A stretch of 64,000 nt of DNA from Molossus alvarezi. Lineage: Eukaryota > Chordata > Mammalia > Chiroptera > Molossidae. The DNA lies in contig CM073885.1 of assembly GCA_037176705.1 (NCBI GenBank), positions 167,824,290 through 167,888,289 of the forward strand, in the 5' to 3' direction. Positions 37,943-47,700 of the stretch are shown here, one piece after another. The position numbers were made by a program, and so were the translations under genes. The notes under the pieces are model-generated. The model was not told the DNA's origin and did not search any database. It worked only from the letters and a program-made list of their open reading frames with translations. How positions within the stretch are numbered: the stretch's first letter is position 1; the number at the start of each line of letters is the position of its first letter.

Positions 37943-39467
37943 AAGATGCACTCTTTTTTTTCTTTTTCTTTTCATTTCTCTTTATTGTTGAAAGTAATAC
38001 AGATGTCCCCACTCTTTTACCCTATTGACCCCCTCCACCTTGCTCCAGGCCCCCACCCCAGGCCTCCACGGCACTATTGCTTGTGGCCATGGTTATGTAT
38101 GTCTGCATATAAGTCCTTTAGTTAATTTCCTCCCACCTCCAACTCCCACCTTCCCTCTGAGATTCATCAGTCTGTTTCATGCTTCCATGTCTCTGGATCT
38201 ATTTTGTTCATTAGATTCCACATATAAGTGAGATCATGTGATAACTTGTCTTTTTCTGACTAGCTTATTTACATTAGCATAATACTCTCCAGGTTCCTCT
38301 ATGCTATCTCAAAGGGTAAAATCTTTCTTTTTTACACATGCATAGTATTCTATTGTGTACCTATACCACAGCTTTTTTATCCACTTATCTACTAATGGAC
38401 ACTTGGGCTGTTTCCAGATTTTAGTGATTGTAAACAGTGCTGCTATGAACATAGAAGTACATATATTCTTTCTGATTGGTGTTTCAGGACTCTTAGGATA
38501 TATTCCTAGAAATGGGATCACTGGGTCAAATGGCAGTTTCATTTTTAATTTTTTAAGGAAACTCCATACTGTTTTCCATAGTGGCTGCACCAGTCTGCAT
38601 TCCCACCAATAGTATACAAGGGTTCCCTTTTCTCCACACCCTCGCCAGTACTTGTCATTTGTTGATGTGTAGATAGTAGCCATTCTGGCAGTCAGCAATC
38701 TTGAGAAAGAAGAACAAAGTTGCAAGGGTCACAATGCCAGATATCAAATTATACTACAAAGCCGTTGTAATCAAACAGCCTGGTGCTGGCCCAAGAATAG
38801 ACATGTAAATCAGTGAAACAGAATAGAGAACCCAGAAATCAACCCAAGCCATTACACTCAATTACTGTTTGACCAAGGAGGCAAGAGCATACAATGGAGT
38901 AAAGACAGTCTCTTCAATAAATGGTGCTGGGAAAACTGGACAGGCACATGCGAAGAAATAAAACTAGATCACCAACTTAGATTATACATAAGAATAAACT
39001 CAAAATGGATAAAAGACTTAAATTGTGAAGTTGTGAAATCATAAAAATCCTTGAAGAAACCATAGGCATCAAAATCTCAGACATCTCACACAGCGGAATT
39101 TTCACTGATACATAGCCTCGGGCAAGAAAAACAAAGGAAAAAATAAATAAACAAGTAGAACCACATCCAACTAAAAAGATTCTGCACAGCAAAAGATACC
39201 ACCAACAAAATGAAAAGGGATCCCACTGCATGGGAGAACATATTTGCCCATAAAACACCATATAAGGGGTTAATTTAAAAATATATAGAGTACTCATCCA
39301 ATTTAACAAAAAGAAGACAACAGTCCAATTAAAAAATGGGTGGAGGACCTAACTGGACACCTCTCCCAAGAGGACATGCAGATGGCCAAGAGACATATGA
39401 AAAACTCCATGTCACTAATAATCAGAGAGATGCAAATTAAAGCAACAGTGAGGTAAGATTTATTCTT
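37943..39467 (-). mobile_element. 5'-inverted L1 (twin-primed)
   Basis: The left arm 37956-38690 is antisense: T-rich tail, 3' UTR, then the ORF2 C-terminus (38725-38309 minus, e.g. [14 protein letters not shown]). At about 38691 the strand flips. The right arm 38691-39454 is sense ORF2 from [14 protein letters not shown] sequence to [21 protein letters not shown], interrupted by stops. The right arm is the part of ORF2 that lies just upstream of the left arm, with about 14 bases lost at the joint. That is the twin-priming structure. The flanks AAGATGCACTCTT (37943) and AAGATTTATTCTT (39455) may be a decayed target duplication. Non-functional. Confidence 0.88.
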
Positions 39468-39878
39468 GGTAAATAGACCAAGGTTAAGCAAATGCCTGAG
39501 TCCTGCTGCCAGACAGATTCGCCTGTAGATATACATGCTTGAATGTCAAAAGGGAGCAGCTCCCTTTTGAGAGGCATCAATATCCTTAGCTTTTGAAAAA
39601 TCCAGAAGTTGACTAATGTGGCCAAGTGTTAAATATTGGTGAATCTGCATAGAAGATTTAGGGTGCTATTATTTTTGTAACGTGTTTTAAATGGGAAAAT
39701 ATTGTCCAATACAAAATGAAGAAAAGGAGAGGTTAGCGAAAGATGATGAAGAGTTAACATTGAACTTGGTCTAATTTCAATTTCAACCTGTAATCAAGTT
39801 TTGAATTATTTGTCACTCTTCTAATGTGCTTTGCCTGCACTGTATTTCAAATCATAACATGTCTGTTGAGGGGCAGCT
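39468..39878. other. Unassigned intronic sequence
   Basis: A small palindrome lies at about 39549-39570 (AAAGGGAGCAGCTCCCTTTT). No repeat or exon was recognised. Confidence 0.5.
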
Positions 39879-40110
39879 TGGTAATAGGCTGCCTGGATTT
39901 GAGTCCCTGTCCCATCCCCCTACTTTGCCAGCGACTAGCTGGGTGACTTTGAGCATGTTATTTACGTCACTTTCCTCATCTGTAAAATGGGAACAATAAC
40001 AGTATCAACATTTCAAGGCCGATATTAGAATTCGGCGATTTCCCATTTGTACAGTGCTTAATTCAGTGGCAGTCACAGTGTTGTAGATGTCTGTTCCATT
40101 GATAGCAATA
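39879..40110 (+). mobile_element. MIR SINE
   Basis: The core blocks GGCTGCCTGGATTTGAGTCC, CTAGCTGGGTGACTTTGAGC and CTTTCCTCATCTGTAAAATG GGAACAATAA are typical of sense MIR, with the diverged tail GTACAGTGCTTAATTCAGTGGC. It is an ancient mammalian tRNA-derived SINE. Confidence 0.88.
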
Positions 40111-40549
40111 ATAATCCTGCAGATATTTAACTTTAAAATAGTCCCTTTCTACTGACAGGAAAGAAGGGAGGACAGATTGTAATCAACGAAGGCAAGGCAG
40201 GGACTTTTCAAACTGCAAAGGATAAACTACTAGGAGTGCTTTTCCTGCCTACCCTGTTTGAGGATCACTGGTCAAGGAAGTACCAGGAATTCGCTGCCCC
40301 CAGGTGAACTTGGACTGCAGAGAGCTTTAGCAAATCATTGCTTCAAAGGTGCTTGGCAAGCAGGTACTGCTATGCTTCAATTCCCGAAATGGAAAATTTC
40401 AGGACTTGTAAGTGCTACCAGGCGAAGTGAGATGATGTTATCCAGAATCAAGTCTGTTTATCCTTTTAATCCATTTCACGCTTGTCAGAGTCCTTAGGGC
40501 AACTGTTTTAGCTTTCCAAAGACCATTTACATACATGACATCAAGTCTT

Positions 40550-40690
40550 GCCATTCAAAGCGGGGTCCCTGGGGAGTATCAGCATCCCTGGGGAGAGCTT
40601 TTAGAAACAGAATTTCAGCCCATTCACCCCCAGACCTTCCAATGTGGAATCTGTATTTTAACCAGAACCCACAGTGTTTCCTGTGCACAC
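40550..40690 (-). mobile_element. MER5-like hAT fragment
   Basis: The blocks GCGGGGTCCCTGGGGAGTATCAGCATCCC and CACCCCCAGACCTTCCAATGTGGAATCTG resemble the MER5A consensus (non-autonomous hAT-Charlie). Only part of the element is seen, and orientation is uncertain. Confidence 0.55.
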
Positions 40691-41513
40691 GCCCGCTTGA
40701 GCAGCCTGGGGGATCACTGCCTGGCCTCTGGAGCAGGGCAAAGCATCCAGCGCGGCCTCTTCTGGTTCTCGCCCTCCCCCACCTGCCCTGCAGGGGCTTC
40801 TTTGTAAAACACTTTGTACTTTCTCCGTGCCCTTGAACAGGCTGTTGCTCCGAACCCTGCCTGAATGGTAAATAGTTACCTAACTAATTTGAATAATTCT
40901 CAGGTGTCCAGTGTAGGCAAGCTCTGATTGGGGAGTGTTTGCTGGGAACCACGCCATGAGAGGCCAGACGACATGGTGATAGTTCACTTAGTCTGTCTCA
41001 CACGAACGAGCATCAGGTAACTGCAAAATGTTTACACATTGTTTTCTAATTTACGCACAGCCCCATGCACAGTGTCATTCAATATGCAGGGTTAATGAAG
41101 TTCTCAGTTCTGTTATGAAAAAAGCGCTGAAGCAGTTAGAATTCCTAACTCAGAAAATCAATTCCATTGATGGGCTTCATTTCCAAAAGACTGAATAGCC
41201 GGTCCCTTGTCTCTGTATTTGCATATTGATTAGCCAATTTCCATGAACATTTTGACCTTTTAATTAGGTGTCCAGTGTTTTCAGTCACTGGATCAATGAC
41301 CCATGTCCTGTTCGCTCCTCCCAGGGTGTGAGAGTTCGTTAAAATCCCACTTTATAAAAAAAAATCCTCGATGGTAAAAGCATTATGAATTATTCTGCCC
41401 ACTGTAGCTATTGTTTTCTGGAATACACTCAGCTCGTTTTAGAGTAGAAGCAGGATCTTTCTTTAGGGTCTGTCAAAAGTTTGCCTTGCTGGACCACAAG
41501 TACAGGCCTCTCT
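40691..41513. other. Unassigned intronic sequence
   Basis: GC-rich at 40690-40860, then mixed. No exon or repeat could be named. Confidence 0.45.
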
Positions 41514-41792
41514 GTGGCCCATTTTCTCTCTTTCTCTTTTTTTTTTTTATCCTCACCCGAGGACACTTTTCGCTATTTTGTTCAGATAGAGTGGGAGGGG
41601 GAGACAGAGAGAAACATCGATGTGAAAGGGACACATCGAGTGGCTGCCACCCCCACGACCCAACCAGGGCCAGAGACAAACTGCAACCGAGGTACATGCC
41701 CTTAGCGGGAACCGAACCCAGGTCTCTCTGGACCGCAGGCTGACGCTCTAACCGCTGAGCCAAACCAGCCAGGGCCGTGGCCCAGTTTCTCT
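41514..41792 (-). mobile_element. Ves SINE (long-tail type), antisense
   Basis: A T tail is followed by ATCCTCACCCGAGGACACTTTT, AGATAGAGTGGGAGGGGG, CGACCCAACCAGGGCCAG, the B box complement GCGGGAACCGAACC, and GCCAAACCAGCCAGGGCC. The duplication GTGGCCCATTTTCTCT (41514-41529) / GTGGCCCAGTTTCTCT (41777-41792) has one mismatch. Confidence 0.95.
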
Positions 41793-42560
41793 TTGAATAG
41801 TTGTCTGTTGCGGAAACATGTCAAGTAAATGTTTCCATCTATATTTATGTCTACAAACATACAATGTATATACTTATATGTATGTCCCTCTGCTGTCTTT
41901 CAATTGTGTTATTTTTAAGGGAATCGATTTCAGTTAAATAGGTGAATAAGCCAGTGAAAGGCTATTACCATTGAGATTGGTAAAAAAGAAAAGAAATGTT
42001 CTGGAAGTTTAGAAAATAGGCCCCTGGATCTATCCTTGGAAGATAAGACCTGGAAGCATCTGAACCCCAATGTGAAAAATGAAAGTGGTTTAGGCTGTGC
42101 CACCCCCTGGCGAGAAGGGCCCTGCGTGTTGCCCTCAGGCCTCCTGGGTGTCGCACAGCGTGGCTCCACCCAGCATGGGGCTCTGTTAGTCAGTCCCTGT
42201 CATTCCAGGCATTTCTTCTGAGAAGACTGTTCTGTACCTTTTTCAGATTTTGTCTTTTTTTGTTTTTTTACATTGGCCTCATACATTGCTATTACATTTG
42301 AAAGAAAATTGTTACATCCACGAAGAATGAAAACATGAATGACTGACAACACTAAGGGTTCCAGGTAGAAAACATTGTTATGGAAAATCTGGTAACAGGT
42401 AGGAAAAGAATGGCCTAGAATGAAAGAAGGGAGACGGAATGATGTGGTGGGTAAGACTCAACGTTTGGAGTCAAACAATGTGGATCGAAGTTCTGGCTCC
42501 ACTACATATTGTTGTGTGATTTTACTACTTGCTCTTATTTTTGTTAAGTTTTAAAAAGTA
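41793..42560. other. Intronic sequence with a MIR-like core at 42435-42535
   Basis: 42435-42535 (GATGTGGTGGGTAAGACTCAACG...GTTCTGGCTCCACTACATATTGTTGTGTGATTTT) resembles a sense MIR 5' half. The rest is unassigned, including two-strand open frames at 41930-42221. Confidence 0.45.
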
Positions 42561-42816
42561 GTCCTAGCCGGTTTGGCTCAGCAGTTAGAATGTCAGCCTG
42601 TGGTCCAGAGAGACCCGGGTTCGGTTCCTGCTAAGGGCATGTACTTCAGTTGCAGTTTGTCCCCGGCCCTGGTTGGGTCGTGCGGGTGGCAGCCACTCAA
42701 TGTGTCCCTTTCACGTTGATATTTCTCTCTCTCTCTTCCTCTCTCCCTCCCACTCTGAATGAAAAATGGAAAAATGTCCTCGGGTGAGAATAAAAAAAAA
42801 AAAAAAAAAAAAAAAA
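42561..42816 (+). mobile_element. Ves SINE (long-tail type)
   Basis: The head GTCCTAGCCGGTTTGGCTCA is followed by the B box GGTTCGGTTCCTG, GTTTGTCCCCGGCCCTGGTT, CCCTCCCACTCTGAATG, and the tail TCCTCGGGTGAGAATAAA with about 25 A. The long pure A tail suggests a relatively recent insertion. Confidence 0.93.
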
Positions 42817-43857
42817 GACAAGGGTCACAAAGGTTATTGAAAGAGTCCCCACATAGCTTTTATCCAGCTTTCTCAAATGTTAACACCTTACATACTCATC
42901 GTACAATTACCAATACCAAGACATTGACATGGTTACTATACTCTTAACTAATCTATAGGCCTTATTCATATTCTGTTAATTGTCCTCAATTTTGTTATCG
43001 GAATCCAGTCTGGGACCCACAGTGCATTTATTTGTCTTATCTCCTAGTCTCCTCCAACCTGTACCATTTCCTCGGTCTTTCTGTCTTTCATCAACGTGAC
43101 ACTTTTGAAGAGTATTTCATACAGTTTCCCTGATTTGGGGTTTATCTTCAAACCTTGGTTTCTTCCTGAAGAAACACAGCTTTGTTTTGGGCAAGGATCC
43201 CACGGAATGGTGTTTTGTCCTTCACTGTGCATTATATCAGGAGGTACCTGATGTCGGTATGTCTTCTCGCTGGTGATGTTATCTTTGGTCATCTGCTTAA
43301 GGCGATGTTCACCAGATTTTGTTTCTTCCCTTTAAAGTCACTGTTGTTCCTTTTGTCAGGTATCTTTTTGCAAAATGATTTGCAACTATATGAATATCCC
43401 ATTTCTCATCATACTTTCACCTTATTTTAGCATTCATATCTGCTAAAAACAGATAAAATACTTAGCATGGTGTCTGCTATATTAAATGCTAATTTTATTC
43501 TCTTAACACAGGTAAACACACTAGTCCTAATTATTTCAATATAATACAAATGTGGGCATCATAACATTGCTCCAGAAACATAATATCTAATTGTGATATG
43601 ATTCTATTAGAGAAGTAATTTGCTGCATTAGTATTAGTGACAGCATATATCAAATCATTTCCAGCTATTTATGAGGAATCAAAGAGGAGCTATTTTTAAT
43701 CTAGTAAGAAACTGTTGGTGTTTTAAGAACTGTTGCTATCCTAGACACCTTTATGTACATGGTATTATATTAGCCATCATTGACCCAGTGTTTATGAAAG
43801 TCTAGATGTCATTTGATGCTTGATCCTTATAATAACCTTTATTTTTTTTATTTTTCT
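42817..43857. other. Unassigned intronic sequence
   Basis: AT-rich. 42860-43400 holds short open frames and may be a diverged old retroelement that I cannot name. 43780-43845 (TTGATCCTTATAATAACCTTTA) resembles the start of an antisense MIR whose remainder reappears at about 44190. Confidence 0.4.
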
Positions 43858-44185
43858 GACCAAACTGCAAAACTAGTCTTTCTTCTCAAATCTATCTAAC
43901 ACTGTACACAAGAAGTAACACTGACCCAATGCACCCCTAGTCGTCCCTATTACAATGCTCACACATTATACACAAAAAGTGACAATGACCACACGGCTCA
44001 CTCAGTGTTCCCTCTTACAACACACGTTACATACAACCTGTAACACTCACCAAACTGCATACTATCTCCCCACTCAGAACACGACAACACTGCACACTAC
44101 ATGTGGACTGACCACACTGCAAAGCGAGTCTTCCGTCCCAGAGCTCCAACACTGCATGCTGCATGTAACGATGACCACAGTGCAG
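43858..44185. repeat. Degenerate ~63-bp minisatellite, about 5 copies
   Basis: The GACCACACTGC-like start recurs at 43858, 43923, 43987, 44048, 44110 and 44173, a spacing of 61-65 bp. Each unit has the order GACC(A)AACTGC, a CTCC/CCC pyrimidine part, an ACAACACTGCAC-like part and ACATGTAAC(A)-like end. Units are clearly diverged from each other, so the array is old. No parent element was recognised. Confidence 0.82.
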
Positions 44186-44340
44186 TCTGCAGTGTGGTCC
44201 TCACAGTAACCTTTAAAGAAGTGCCTTGACTTTACAGATGAGCAAACTGTGGTTCAGCTGTGAGTGAAATGAAATCACACTGCGTCTAAGTACCGGAGCT
44301 GGGATATAATTTCAAGTTTCTCTGACTTCAAAACATATGA
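44186..44340 (-). mobile_element. MIR SINE fragment, antisense
   Basis: GACTTTACAGATGAGCAAACTGTGGTTCAG, then AAATCACACTGCGTCTAAGTACCGGAGCTGGGATATAA and CTCTGACTTCAAAACATATGAGCTC follow the antisense MIR consensus order. Confidence 0.72.
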
Positions 44341-45560
44341 GCTCATTCAAAAATGGAAAGAACCATTTCAGATTTAAAAATAATTCTTCGTGTAGTTCCA
44401 TTAAAAGAAGATTTTAAATGTATCTCTTACGGTTAGTGAAGGAGCAAGTCTCCTGTAATCTATTTTTAGCACTAATAGGTGACTGTGTTTTATTTGGACC
44501 TTATTCAGTTTCAAGAAAGTTAGTCAATTGTTATGTGCATTCTGGGGGAATATACCAATCCCAATTAAGAAATTAAATTTATTCAGAGTTATCTATTAAA
44601 ACGTTATCTAATAAATAATGGTTATTTAGTCATTGTTATTTATTAGAGATATAAATCTTACTGGAAATAAGATCTGTTATTCAGGTACTTCAAATGAAAG
44701 CCAGTATCCGTAGGAACAGCCATTCAAGTAAAACAAAATGTAATTTTTCTGAAGTTTTGCAAGTCTTCCCAAAGTTACTACCTGGCATAATTAAATAGAC
44801 TGAAAGTGCTTTGAGTCAAGATTTATTTGACCTACTTTTTGAAATAAATAACACAAATCTTACTTCGCTACTATTACTACTACTACTAATATCTCACTTA
44901 CTGGAAAGCTTTATGATACACAAAAACTAATTTGAATGATTAAAAATGGAATGTGAAAATATGTGTATAGAAATCAATGGCTAATCCATGAATGTTTGAA
45001 TAAATGAATACTCCAATATTTTTCGGATCCTTTGCTCTCATGGACTCATGACATCAGCAGCCATTAAGTTTGGTTTCCTGTCCGTGTGCTGCGTTCAGAG
45101 GATTATGCCTTATGAAGATGACGGAAAGACATGGGAGGACCAGAACCATGTAGCTCTATTACTGTAAATAAGAAGCTGTCTGGAAACAAAGAGCAATTTT
45201 CATTAATGACGTGAAAGTATGGTTTTGATAATTATAAACGTGCCAACTCCAGATTCTTAGTTCTTACTCAGTGGTGTCTATCTTCAAGGTTTTATAGGCA
45301 CTAACTAATTAATTGATCTTTGTGAGGCAGCTGAGAAATAGGCAAACAATTGAAACTGGAGCAGTGTATATGAAAGATTAAAATTCTTGTGTTATTAAAA
45401 AGGAATTAGAAGAGATAAGAAGTAGTCAGAAAACAAATAGCAATCGGCATGAGGAACATTTGTAGAAGAGGGAAGAAGAGGTGTGGACACACTTAAAAAC
45501 CGAGGAGGATGACCCTGATTGAGTCTGGTAGTCTGCTCCCAACAGTAACTTCCCCTGCCT
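44341..45560. other. Unassigned intronic sequence
   Basis: AT-rich, with a (TAC)n-like ACTATTACTACTACTACTAA at about 44868-44888. No gene was recognised. Confidence 0.45.
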
Positions 45561-45900
45561 GACATCTGGGCCTTTCCAAATGTCCCCAAAACATTCACAA
45601 AGATACTTGGTCAATGTCAAAAAGGTCCAATGTCTAAAAGGACCAAATGGTCCTGTCCAACCCATTCACCTAACCGAGGTAAGAAGGATTATTATTGCCA
45701 CAACAGATTATTGGGCAATAAAACATGATAGTATTTTTTATGAGTTAATCCTGTATATCAAAAGTATAAATAAACATTATGGGCTGTTTGAACCTAGGGC
45801 CATTTTCTAAGCTTAGACATTTTGGGCAGGACCAAATATCGAGGAACTCTTGGCATGGACCAAATATCTCCATGGGCCTTTTGGACAGGACTGATGTCTG
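45561..45900. mobile_element. Candidate MITE-like element with repeated GGACC/GGTCC motifs
   Basis: The ends GACATCTGGGCCTTTCC (45561) and the complement of GGACAGGACTGATGTC (to 45900) form an imperfect inverted pair. Inside each end are several GGACCAAAT / ATTTGGTCC-type motifs, and AATGTCTAA occurs in inverted orientation. The middle is AT-rich. This could be an old non-autonomous DNA transposon, but no target duplication was established. Confidence 0.35.
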
Positions 45901-46087
45901 CTAATTATAATTTTATGACGCTTGTTGTGGGGAGAGGATGATGTGGTTTTAAAGGTCACAGTCATATGTTGGCTGTACCTGCCATACATTTAAACCAGAC
46001 CACCTGGAATCTTTGAATCTACTTCATCAAACTCTTCAAAGGATGTTTCATAAATGTATTCTTCCACACACGAAGAAGTGATACTTT

Positions 46088-46376
46088 AAAGAAAGCTTGC
46101 CTCCTCCTGGCCAGTTTGGCTCAGTGGTTGGAGCATCGGCCCATGAACCAAAGAGTCCTGGATTCGGTTGCCACTAAGGGCACATACCTCGGTTGTAGTT
46201 TGTCTGCTGCCCCAGTTGGGGTCTTACAGGAGGCAACCAATGATGTGTCTCTCACATCGATGTTTCTCTCTCTTTCTCTGTTTCTATCTCTCTCTCTCCC
46301 ACTCTGTCTGAACATAAATATAAAAATATCCTCAGGTGAGGATTAAAAAATAATAATAATAAAGAAAGCTTGCCTC
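46088..46376 (+). mobile_element. Ves SINE (long-tail type) with 16-bp TSD
   Basis: The head TCCTGGCCAGTTTGGCTCAG is followed by GGTTGCCACTAAGGGCACAT, CAGTTGGGGTCTTACAGGAG and the tail ATCCTCAGGTGAGGATTAAA. The duplication AAAGAAAGCTTGCCTC is perfect at 46088-46103 and 46361-46376. Confidence 0.95.
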
Positions 46377-47001
46377 AAAATTATCATACCTCTTCTTTTA
46401 AATAATTAACTCCTCTCCACAGAGTGTAAGGAAGTAGTAAATTCAGTTGATTTTATGTATCACTCATGCTCTTGAAAATTTCACTTCTGAGCTTTTATTT
46501 GGTATTTTTCCCAGTCTGTTAATTAATTTATTGTGTCTTCACATGACAATTTTCTTGAACCCTTTTCCCTTTTACTTAAGGGATGAGATCCAAGAGAAGA
46601 TAATAGTCAAGGTATAATAATTGCACCATAGTCTCAATATTATGTTTCTTTTTGTTTACAATGGCTTTTTGTAACAATGTCTAGGATTCTGTTAGCCTTC
46701 CTGGTTGCCCCGTTGGGGTCTTTTTTATTTTTATTATGTAGTTACGGGAACCCTTAACTACTTAGTGACATAGCGGGTTTTCTCACACCTAAACAAAATA
46801 ACTCTTCTTCCTCTGTCACCATCTCAGTGGTGTCACTGTGAACCTCTCATCACTGAGCTACTAACCTGTCCTTAATTATAGGCTGCCGTCCCTCACTCCA
46901 ACCCTATGTCCAATTAATCACGGCATCCTTCCAGTTTTACTTTCTCTACATAGTTTGACCCATCCTTCCTGTTCCCTTACCTTTGGGTCTCATCTAACTA
47001 A
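46377..47001. other. Unassigned intronic sequence
   Basis: No gene or named repeat was recognised. 46800-46990 is C/T-rich. Confidence 0.45.
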
Positions 47002-47249
47002 CTTCTGTAGTTCCTTTTATTTTATTTTTTTCTTTATTGATTTTAGAGAGAGAGGAAGGGAGAAGGAGAGAGAGATAGAAACATTGATGAGAGAGAACAT
47101 CGATCGGCCGCCTCCTGCATGCCCCCCACTGGTGATTTGGCCACAACCCGGGCATGTGCCCTGACCGGGAATGAAACCGGGGATCTGCTGGTGCATAGGT
47201 CGACGCTCACCACTGAGTCCCACCATTTGGGCTTCCGTAGTTCCTTTTA
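47002..47249 (-). mobile_element. Ves SINE (short-tail type), antisense
   Basis: TTTATTGATTTTAGAGAGAGAGG is followed by ACATCGATCGGCCGCCTCCT, GCATGCCCCCCACTGG, the B-box complement GGGAATGAAACCGG and GAGTCCCACCATTTGGGC. The flanks CTTCTGTAGTTCCTTTTA (47002-47019) and CTTCCGTAGTTCCTTTTA (47232-47249) have one mismatch. Confidence 0.94.
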
Positions 47250-47700
47250 AAGTGTTAGTCTCAGTGCTGTCTCTCTGAGTTAGCTGTCCTCTCCCGGTCC
47301 TTACTCTGCCCCTGCCTGATCTTATCGTTTATCCTTCTGTGATCCAGTCCTGTACCACTTTGTGAACTCCTTGAAGGAAGGAACTGGGTGGGACTTATTT
47401 GCTCTTTTTTCTTTAGTCCCTGATTTACTGCCTGGTATATATAACGTGTTGAATCATTGATTGTTGACTGCCTGAATGAATGAGTAAAACTTATAGTTCC
47501 CTCAAAACCTGTGTTATATACCATACTGAAACAGAATAATCTCGTTATCCAAAGGTAATTATGTTGAATGCATAATCATTTAGCTTCAAAGCAGTTCCTG
47601 CAATTCTAGTGTTTGTTTTATGTTTTAGTATTTTTGGGTTTTGTGTATGAATGTGTGTGTTTCAAAGAGGGATAATAGTATTTTTCAAAAATTTGTCTTT
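47250..47700. other. Unassigned intronic sequence
   Basis: 47330-47480 (GTGAACTCCTTGAAGGAAGG, then TTTGCTCTTTTTTCTTTAGTCCC, CTGCCTGGTATATA) resembles the 3' end of an old L2/MIR-type repeat. The identification is tentative. No exon was recognised. Confidence 0.4.
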
